DNA from: Mycobacterium sp. D16Q13
Lineage (GTDB): Bacteria > Actinomycetota > Actinomycetes > Mycobacteriales > Mycobacteriaceae
Direction: 5' to 3'
Assembly: GCF_002013375.1 (NCBI RefSeq)
Contig: NZ_MAEW01000001.1
Coordinates: 62,001 to 126,000, forward strand
Length of the DNA stretch: 64,000 bases
Every line of letters starts with the position of its first letter. Within the stretch, counting starts at the first letter, position 1. Of this stretch, positions 58,604-64,000 are shown one piece after another. Below the pieces are notes generated by a model. It was not told where the DNA came from. It saw only the letters and a list, made by a program, of their open reading frames with translations, and made no database searches. The position numbers and the translations under genes are program-made.

Positions 58604-59370
58604 GCCGGAACTCGCGACCGCAGTTCGTTCGCGATCTTCTGCAGGGTGTCCTCGGTCTCGGGCGGCCCGGTGAGCATGGCCACCGCCAATGTGTCGCGGG
58701 ATCCGCCGGAGGTCGAGGCAAAGGCGCATGTCATCGCGATCCGGACCACACGCATGCCGTTTCCGAGGGCTCCTGTCATCCGGGCGTAGGACGTGACATC
58801 GTCGATCGGCTTCCAGGCTTGAGCATCGACCGGTAGTTTCGCGCGCACCTTGTCCTGGGTCGACTTACCGCATCCGTCGGCGCACCGACTGGAACCGATC
58901 CAGCCGGCCGCGCCACCAACGTTGGCCTCGTCCATGCATGTGATGCGCTTGTCCAGCGGTTTGTTCTCGGTATGCAGACACCCCCACCCCTTGGGCAGGT
59001 TGAAGTCGAACGCTATGTACGAGGGCATCGAGATGGGTTGGAGTTTCTCACCTGGCCCGTACGTCGCGCCGCCGAGTGGCCCCGTGGACCCGTTGGGGGG
59101 CGGAATCACCCCGGATGTCGGCGCGGGAGGCACCGGCGTCCGCGTCATCGGAGACTCTCCCGGAGGCATAACCGCAAAACCCACGATGTTGCGCTGAGAC
59201 CCGACGGAGACGACGCCAATCACCAACCCCAGCACCACCGTGCCCAGAAACGCCGAAAGGACTACCCAGGGCGCTCGACTCGGTGGTCGAGGCTCTGGAT
59301 AGTCCAGTGGCGTACCGTCAGCCGCCCCGTGAGGTTGGATGTCGCCAGCGGGGCGGCTCCAGGGCTCCAT
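58600..59370 (-). CDS. Single-pass membrane protein with Cys-rich outer domain
   Basis: A 256-residue protein with a proline-rich cytoplasmic start, one membrane helix at about 34-56 (WVVLSAFLGTVVLGLVIGVV), a Pro/Thr/Gly linker, and an extracytoplasmic domain of about 150 residues. That domain has five cysteines (GCLHT, TCMDE, RCADGCGK, TCAFA), probably forming disulfides. No family is recognised. It lies between the LuxR regulator and etfA and is eight bases upstream of etfA's end, with no evident functional link. Confidence 0.8.
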   Translation of the reverse strand: MEPWSRPAGDIQPHGAADGTPLDYPEPRPPSRAPWVVLSAFLGTVVLGLVIGVVSVGSQRNIVGFAVMPPGESPMTRTPVPPAPTSGVIPPPNGSTGPLGGATYGPGEKLQPISMPSYIAFDFNLPKGWGCLHTENKPLDKRITCMDEANVGGAAGWIGSSRCADGCGKSTQDKVRAKLPVDAQAWKPIDDVTSYARMTGALGNGMRVVRIAMTCAFASTSGGSRDTLAVAMLTGPPETEDTLQKIANELRSRVPA

Positions 59371-59378
59371 GGGGTTAA

Positions 59379-60335
59379 TTAGCCCTTGCGAGCCTTCACG
59401 GCCTCGGTGAGCTGCGGTGCGACGTTGAACAGGTCGCCCACCACACCGAAGTCGGCGATCTCGAAGATCGGGGCTTCCTCATCCTTGTTGACCGCGACAA
59501 TGGTCTTCGAGGTCTGCATCCCGGCGCGGTGCTGGATGGCACCCGAGATGCCCAGCGCGACGTACAGCTGCGGCGACACGGTCTTACCGGTCTGGCCCAC
59601 CTGGAACTGGCCCGGGTAGTAGCCGGAGTCGACCGCGGCGCGCGAGGCACCGACAGCGGCACCCAGCGAATCGGCGAGCTCCTCGACCACGCTGAACTTG
59701 TCGGCGCTACCGACACCACGGCCGCCGGACACGACAATGTTGGCCTCGGTGAGCTCCGGACGATCTCCACCAACCACAGGCTGGCGCGAGGTGACCTTGG
59801 TGGCGTTCTCGGCGGGTGCGGGCACCTCGACGGCGACCTGCTCGCCCGCGCCAGCGGCCGGTGCAGCCTCGACGGCGCCCGGACGCACGGTGATGACCGG
59901 GGCGTCGCCGTTGGCCTGGGCCTCGACGGAGAACGCGCCACCGAAGATCGAGTGCAGGGCCTTGCCGCCCTCGCGCACCTCGATGACATCGGTCAGCAGA
60001 CCCGAGCCCAGGCGTGCGGCCAGCCGGCCGGCCACTTCCTTACCCTCAGTGGTCGCGGCGATCAGAATGCCGGCGGGGCTGGCGGTCTCGGCCAGGCTCG
60101 CCAACAGGTCAACCTTGGGGGTCACCAGGTAGTTGTCGACGACGTCGGACTCGGCGACATAGATCTTGGCGGCGCCGGCCTCCTTGAGACCATCGATCAG
60201 CGGCGCGGCGGTGCCGGCCGGACCGGCCACCACGGCCGAGGGCTCACCCAGGACGCGAGCAGCGGTGATGAGCTCGGCGCTTACCTTCTTCAGTGCACCC
60301 TCTGAATGCTCAACGAGCACAAGTACTTCAGCCAT
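59379..60335 (-). CDS. etfA: Electron transfer flavoprotein, alpha subunit
   Basis: EtfA carries the FAD that passes electrons from acyl-CoA dehydrogenases to the ETF-quinone oxidoreductase. The 318 residues include an N-terminal adenine-nucleotide-alpha-hydrolase-like domain and the FAD-binding C-terminal half: [40 protein letters not shown] and GAIQHRAGM. The gene matches Rv3028c (fixB) and follows etfB by 46 bases. Confidence 0.95.
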   Translation of the reverse strand: MAEVLVLVEHSEGALKKVSAELITAARVLGEPSAVVAGPAGTAAPLIDGLKEAGAAKIYVAESDVVDNYLVTPKVDLLASLAETASPAGILIAATTEGKEVAGRLAARLGSGLLTDVIEVREGGKALHSIFGGAFSVEAQANGDAPVITVRPGAVEAAPAAGAGEQVAVEVPAPAENATKVTSRQPVVGGDRPELTEANIVVSGGRGVGSADKFSVVEELADSLGAAVGASRAAVDSGYYPGQFQVGQTGKTVSPQLYVALGISGAIQHRAGMQTSKTIVAVNKDEEAPIFEIADFGVVGDLFNVAPQLTEAVKARKG

Positions 60336-60381
60336 ATTGCGTATGCCTTCTCTTAATCAGGTTCTATCGGAATGATCTGCT

Positions 60382-61173
60382 CTAGATAATTTTTTGCGCA
60401 ACCAGGAACTCGGCGACCTTGGTGCCACCCTCGCCCTCGTCGGTGATCTTCTCGCCCGCGGTCTTGGCCGCCTTGGGGGTCGAGGACAGCACGGTCGAAC
60501 CGGCGTTCGCGACACCCACCTCGTCGGCCTCAACGCCGATCTCGGCGAGGGTCAGTACGGCAACTTCCTTCTTCTTGGCGGCCATGATGCCCTTGAAGGA
60601 GGGGAAGCGCGGCTCGTTGATCTTCTCGGTGACGCTGACGATGGCCGGCAGAGTCGCCTCGACCTCGAAGACGCCCTCATCGGTCTCGCGCTCGCCCTTG
60701 ACGACGCCGCCCTCGACGGTCAGCTTGCGCAGGTGCGTCAGCTGCGGAAGACCCAGGTACTCGGCGATAATCGCGGGGATGGCGCCCGAACGGCCGTCGG
60801 TGGCCTCGTTACCGGCGATGACCAACTCGACACCCTCAACCTGACCCAGCGCGCGGGCCAGGGCCCAGCCGGTCTGGATGGCATCGGACCCGTGCAGGCC
60901 CGGGTCGAGCAGGTGAACTGCCTTGTCGGCACCCATCGACAGAGCCTTACGGATGGCCTCGGTGGCCTTTTCCGGACCTGCCGAGACGACGGTCACGACC
61001 GAGTCGCCACCCTCGCGCTCCTTGATGAGCAGCGCTTCCTCGACGGCACGCTCGTTGATCTCGTCGAGTACCGCGTCGGCGGCTTCCCGGTCGAGCGTGA
61101 AGTCACCGTCGGTGAGCTTGCGCTCTGACCAGGTGTCTGGGACCTGCTTGATCAGGACCGCGATGTTCGTCAT
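60382..61173 (-). CDS. etfB: Electron transfer flavoprotein, beta subunit
   Basis: A 263-residue EtfB, the partner that binds AMP and clamps the FAD domain. It shows IAVLIKQVPDTWSERKL at the start, SMGADKAVHLLDPG, the signature TDGRSGAIPAIIAEYLGLPQ, and the family's recognition loop near LPAIVSVTEKINEPRFPSFK. It is the first gene of etfBA and matches Rv3029c (fixA). The upstream 238 bases hold two dyads. Confidence 0.96.
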   Translation of the reverse strand: MTNIAVLIKQVPDTWSERKLTDGDFTLDREAADAVLDEINERAVEEALLIKEREGGDSVVTVVSAGPEKATEAIRKALSMGADKAVHLLDPGLHGSDAIQTGWALARALGQVEGVELVIAGNEATDGRSGAIPAIIAEYLGLPQLTHLRKLTVEGGVVKGERETDEGVFEVEATLPAIVSVTEKINEPRFPSFKGIMAAKKKEVAVLTLAEIGVEADEVGVANAGSTVLSSTPKAAKTAGEKITDEGEGGTKVAEFLVAQKII

Positions 61174-61258
61174 AAGTCTCCGATCGTCCTTCCTCTTCGC
61201 TGTCTGCTAGCTATCTGCGTGGTAGTTCCGTGCGCACCCGTACTACGCCGGTCGCACT

Positions 61259-61305
61259 GTCACGTTTCGTGACTAATCCGGCGAACAAAGTTACTCACGG
61301 GTAAT
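61259..61305. promoter_or_regulatory. Two dyads upstream of etfBA
   Basis: GTCACG, three T, CGTGAC (61259-61273) is a perfect dyad of six-base arms. TTACTCACGGGTAA (61291-61304) is a weaker dyad 18 bases away. They lie between the etfB start (61173) and the divergent methyltransferase (61412). Either may be an operator for a lipid-responsive TetR-type regulator. Confidence 0.5.
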
Positions 61306-61411
61306 ATACGGAGTTCGCCCGTACACCATAGCCGGTTCACCCCTGGTTTCCGGCCTGTGATCTGGGCCACCAGTATTAAGACACGGCGTTCACCCGATAG
61401 CCTGCCAAACG

Positions 61412-62233
61412 ATGAACTCGCACCTGACCGACCCGCACCCGGCTGACCCTCTTCGCGCAAGCGGCTCATCAGCCGATGACCCGGACGCCCTGGCGCTGAC
61501 CGGGGAGCGGACCGTGCCCGGGATCGCCGAGGAGAACTACTGGTTCCGCCGCCACGAAGTGGTGTACGAGCGGCTCAGCAGCCTCTGCGCGGGCCGCAGA
61601 GTTCTGGAGGCAGGCAGCGGTGAGGGCTACGGCGCCAACATGCTGGCCGCCGTGGCCGAGCACGTCATCGGTCTGGACTACGACGAGTCCGCGATCGCGC
61701 ATGTGAAGGCCCGCTATCCCCGCGTGGACATGCGCGCCGGAAACCTGGCAGACCTGCCGCTGGCCGGCGGCGCGGTGGATGTGGTGGTGAACTTCCAGGT
61801 CATCGAGCACCTGTGGGATCAGGGTCAGTTCATCCGTGAGTGCGCGCGCGTGCTCAGCCCCGGTGGCTCGCTGCTGATCAGCACCCCAAATCGCATCACC
61901 TTCTCCCCCGGGCGCGATACCCCGCTGAATCCGTTCCATACCCGCGAGCTGAATGCCGCTGAGCTCACCGAACTCCTTGTAGAGAACGGCTTTTCGGTGC
62001 AGTCGATGAATGGCGTGTTTCACGGACCACGACTTCGCGAGCTCGATGCCAAGTACGGCGGTTCGATCATCGATGCGCAGATCGAGCGCGCGGTCGCCGG
62101 CGCGCCGTGGCCGCAGGATCTGCTCGCGGACATCACAGGTTTGACCACCGAGGATTTCGAGATTGTCGACGCGGAGGAACGCGACATCGATCAGAGTCTG
62201 GATTTGGTTTCCATAGCGGTGATAGACCGGTGA
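61412..62233 (+). CDS. SAM-dependent methyltransferase of the methylglucose lipopolysaccharide locus
   Basis: A 273-residue class I methyltransferase. Motif I is VLEAGSGEGYGANMLAA; the acid of motif II is in VIGLDYDESA; motif IV is NLADLPLAGGAVDVVVNFQ. It matches Rv3030 and stands beside a GH57 and a GT4 gene, as in M. tuberculosis, where these are linked to 6-O-methylglucose lipopolysaccharide. It could methylate the glucose units or act nearby. The first 25 codons contain a copy of the dispersed 22-base motif (61449-61470). Confidence 0.85.
   Translation: MNSHLTDPHPADPLRASGSSADDPDALALTGERTVPGIAEENYWFRRHEVVYERLSSLCAGRRVLEAGSGEGYGANMLAAVAEHVIGLDYDESAIAHVKARYPRVDMRAGNLADLPLAGGAVDVVVNFQVIEHLWDQGQFIRECARVLSPGGSLLISTPNRITFSPGRDTPLNPFHTRELNAAELTELLVENGFSVQSMNGVFHGPRLRELDAKYGGSIIDAQIERAVAGAPWPQDLLADITGLTTEDFEIVDAEERDIDQSLDLVSIAVIDR
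61449..61470 (+). repeat. Short dispersed motif, copy B
   Basis: Differs from the copy at 44284-44305 at one position in 22. It lies in the first codons of the methyltransferase and encodes LRASGSS, as the first copy encodes LRTSGSS. Confidence 0.5.
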
Positions 62234-62240
62234 TCCCGTG

Positions 62241-63800
62241 ATGGAGTCGAAGAAGCCTATTCCGGGCCTGTTCACCATGGTGCTGCACACGCACCTGCCG
62301 TGGCTTGCCAATCACGGCCGCTGGCCGGTCGGCGAGGAGTGGCTATACCAATCCTGGTCAGCCTCGTATTTGCCGTTGTTCAAGGTGTTACGGACGCTGG
62401 CGGCAGAGGGCCGGGAGAGCCTGATCACCCTCGGCATCACCCCGGTCGTAGCCGCGCAGCTCGACGACCCACACTGCCTGACCGGGCTGCACAGCTGGCT
62501 GGCCAACTGGCAGTTGCGCGCCTTCGAGGCGGCGACCATCACGAGCACCGACGCAGAGCCCGGCACCGCTTCGAGCCCGGAGATGTTGCGGGCCTTTGGC
62601 GTTCGCGAATACCGCAGCGCCACAGACGCCCTCGACGAATTCGACCGGCACTGGCGCCACGGCGGTAGCGGCCCGCTGCGCGGCCTCATCGATGCGAAAG
62701 CCATTGAACTGCTGGGCGGCCCGCTCGCACATCCGTTCCAGCCGCTGCTACACCCCCGGCTGCGCGAATTCGCGCTGCGCGAGGGGCTGGCCGATGCCGC
62801 ACAGCGTTTCGGTCATGCACCTTCCGGCATCTGGGCGCCCGAATGCGCCTATGCCCCGGGCATGGAGGAGGGCTACGCGGCGGCCGGGGTCAACCACTTC
62901 ATGGTGGATGGCCCGTCCCTTCAGGGTGACACCTCACTGGGCCGTCCCGTGGGCGACTCAGATGTGGTTGCGTTCGGACGCGATCTGACGGTGAGTTACC
63001 GCGTGTGGTCACCCAAGTCCGGATACCCCGGCCATGCCGCGTACCGCGACTTCCACACCTATGACCATGACACCGGCCTCAAGCCCGCCCGGGTCACCGG
63101 GCGCAACGTGGCTCCGGAAGCCAAGGCGCCGTACGACCCTGAGCGTGCCGACGCCGCGATCGACGTCCACGTCCGCGACTTCGTGGATACCGTGCGCCAG
63201 CGCCTCATCGCCGAGTCCGACCGCATCGGGCGGCCCGCGCATGTCATCGCCGCGTTCGACACCGAACTGTTCGGCCATTGGTGGTACGAGGGGCCGATAT
63301 GGCTCGAGCGTGTGCTGCGCGCCCTGCCCGAAGCCGGTATCCATGTGGGCACCCTGGAGCAGGCCCGCGAACAGGGCTACGTGGGCAAGCCGTTCGACCT
63401 ACCTGCCAGCTCATGGGGTTCCGGTAAGGACTGGCATGTGTGGAACGGCGAGAAGGTCGCCGACCTCGTGCAGCTGAACAACGAGGTGGTCGACACCGCC
63501 CTCACGGCGGTGGACAAGGCTCTGGGTGAACAACCCGCGCCGCACACCCGGAATCGGGTGGCCGATCAGATCTTGCGCGAGGCACTGCTGACGGTATCCA
63601 GCGACTGGCCGTTCATGGTCAGTAAGGATTCGGCCGCCGATTACGCGCGTTACCGCGCTCATCTGCACGCACACGCCACCCGTGAGATCGCCGACGCGCT
63701 GGCGGGCGGTCGGCACGATGCGGCAGTCCGATTGGCGGACGGCTGGAATCGCGCGGACGGGCTGTTCGGCGCGCTTGATGCTCGGAGGCTGCCACGATGA
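62241..63800 (+). CDS. GH57 alpha-glucan branching-type glycoside hydrolase
   Basis: A 519-residue GH57 enzyme from the ATG at 62241 (a GTG at 62238 is possible). It begins FTMVLHTHLPWLANHGRWPV, the conserved GH57 start, and shows the nucleophile Glu in GIWAPECAYAPG and the acid/base Asp in AFDTELFGHWWYEG. The protein matches Rv3031, an alpha-1,6-branching enzyme of the methylglucose lipopolysaccharide pathway. It lies five bases after the methyltransferase gene, and its stop overlaps a very short ORF that leads to the GT4 gene. Confidence 0.9.
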   Translation: MESKKPIPGLFTMVLHTHLPWLANHGRWPVGEEWLYQSWSASYLPLFKVLRTLAAEGRESLITLGITPVVAAQLDDPHCLTGLHSWLANWQLRAFEAATITSTDAEPGTASSPEMLRAFGVREYRSATDALDEFDRHWRHGGSGPLRGLIDAKAIELLGGPLAHPFQPLLHPRLREFALREGLADAAQRFGHAPSGIWAPECAYAPGMEEGYAAAGVNHFMVDGPSLQGDTSLGRPVGDSDVVAFGRDLTVSYRVWSPKSGYPGHAAYRDFHTYDHDTGLKPARVTGRNVAPEAKAPYDPERADAAIDVHVRDFVDTVRQRLIAESDRIGRPAHVIAAFDTELFGHWWYEGPIWLERVLRALPEAGIHVGTLEQAREQGYVGKPFDLPASSWGSGKDWHVWNGEKVADLVQLNNEVVDTALTAVDKALGEQPAPHTRNRVADQILREALLTVSSDWPFMVSKDSAADYARYRAHLHAHATREIADALAGGRHDAAVRLADGWNRADGLFGALDARRLPR

Positions 63801-63832
63801 AAACGATCTTCGCCCGAGAGGCTCATCAATGA
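63797..63832 (+). CDS. Possible 11-residue ORF coupling GH57 and GT4 genes
   Basis: ATG at 63797 overlaps the GH57 stop (ATGA), reads MKTIFAREAHQ, and stops at TGA 63830-63832, which overlaps the GT4 start (ATGA). The stretch contains a diverged copy of the dispersed 22-base motif (63806-63827). It may only be a translational bridge. Confidence 0.35.
   Translation: MKTIFAREAHQ
63806..63827 (+). repeat. Short dispersed motif, copy C (diverged)
   Basis: Shares CTTCGC, an AG-rich centre and GGCTCATC with copies A and B (about 18 of 22 positions against copy B). It ends two bases before the GT4 start codon. Confidence 0.4.
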
Positions 63833-64000
63833 GAATCCTGATGGTCTCGTGGGAGTACCCACCCGTGGTTATCGGCGGGCTGGGCAGGCACGTGCATCAC
63901 CTGTCGACCGAACTGGCCGCGGCCGGACACGAGGTGGTGGTGCTCACCCGTCGCCCATCAGGCACAGACCCGGCGAGCCACCCGACGTCCGACGAGATCT
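63829..64000 (+). CDS. GT4-type glycosyltransferase (partial)
   Basis: The first 57 codons start at the ATG at 63829: MRILMVSWEYPPVVIGGLGR, then HVHHLSTELAAAGHEVVVLT. This is the nucleotide-sugar-binding start of GT-B glycosyltransferases (GGLGRHV loop). It matches Rv3032, an alpha-1,4-glucosyltransferase that extends methylglucose lipopolysaccharide and glycogen-like glucan. The rest lies beyond the window. Confidence 0.85.
   Translation, partial: MRILMVSWEYPPVVIGGLGRHVHHLSTELAAAGHEVVVLTRRPSGTDPASHPTSDEI

Overview
The window is a high-GC actinobacterial chromosome segment, most likely from a rapidly growing mycobacterium of the Mycobacteroides (M. abscessus/chelonae) group. The evidence is a backbone whose gene order matches the M. 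tuberculosis region from about Rv2995c to Rv3032: leuB-serA, ilvC-ilvN-ilvB, cfp6, a DoxX protein, lppZ, gatB, pfkA, gatA-gatC, an ACT protein, ligA, a MetE-like protein, mnmA-iscS, a PlsC/OlsB-like pair, etfA-etfB, then the methyltransferase-GH57-GT4 set linked to methylglucose lipopolysaccharide. The species call is inference from remembered family knowledge; no search was run.

Layout. 1-4004: the tail of an unknown CDS, an MFS exporter behind a palindromic operator, then serA-leuB. 4086-12943: accessory block with a four-LysM protein, a TetR/MHS-transporter pair, an intact ABC1 (UbiB-type) kinase, a second ABC1 copy with an internal deletion, a P450, an ArsR-type regulator, an MpaB-type oxygenase and a DUF2752 protein. 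12944-15291: a mobile-element scar holding a frameshifted zinc-ribbon remnant of a Bxb1-like large serine integrase, beside an intact three-gene type VII-style toxin cassette (EsxA-sized partner, WXG polymorphic toxin, lipoprotein immunity candidate). 15454-19111: ilvBNC with a terminator and, upstream of ilvB, a leaderless leader peptide plus attenuator. 19206-27721: cfp6, then an amine/amino-acid catabolic block (saccharopine-dehydrogenase-like enzyme, class III aminotransferase, Lrp, aldehyde dehydrogenase, MarR, FAD monooxygenase, APC permease). 27937-41356: conserved backbone (DoxX, lppZ, gatCAB, pfkA, ACT protein, ligA) interrupted by a carboxylesterase, two tandem small secreted proteins and a GT39 mannosyltransferase-like protein. 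41403-46758: MmcQ/YjbR, three tandem secreted S1 proteases, a crotonase, bluB and a MetE-like protein. 46769-54393: purine permease, acyl-ACP desaturase, SGNH hydrolase, mnmA-iscS, and an acyltransferase pair. 54538-59370: a cupin/NmrA/LuxR-AAA regulatory island and a membrane protein. 59379-64000: etfBA and the methylglucose lipopolysaccharide genes; the last GT4 gene runs off the window.

Together the backbone supplies branched-chain amino acids and serine, charges tRNA-Gln/Asn by transamidation, ligates DNA, thiolates tRNA and passes electrons from acyl-CoA oxidation. Stop/start overlaps (ATGA or GTGA) link many neighbours, including serA-leuB, ilvN-ilvB, gatC-gatA, iscS-mnmA and the toxin cassette. 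The most novel items are the toxin-immunity cassette with its integrase scar, the ilvB leader attenuator, the decayed ABC1 paralogue, the tandem CX7C secreted proteins, the triple protease array, and the coupling of bluB to a MetE-core-like gene.
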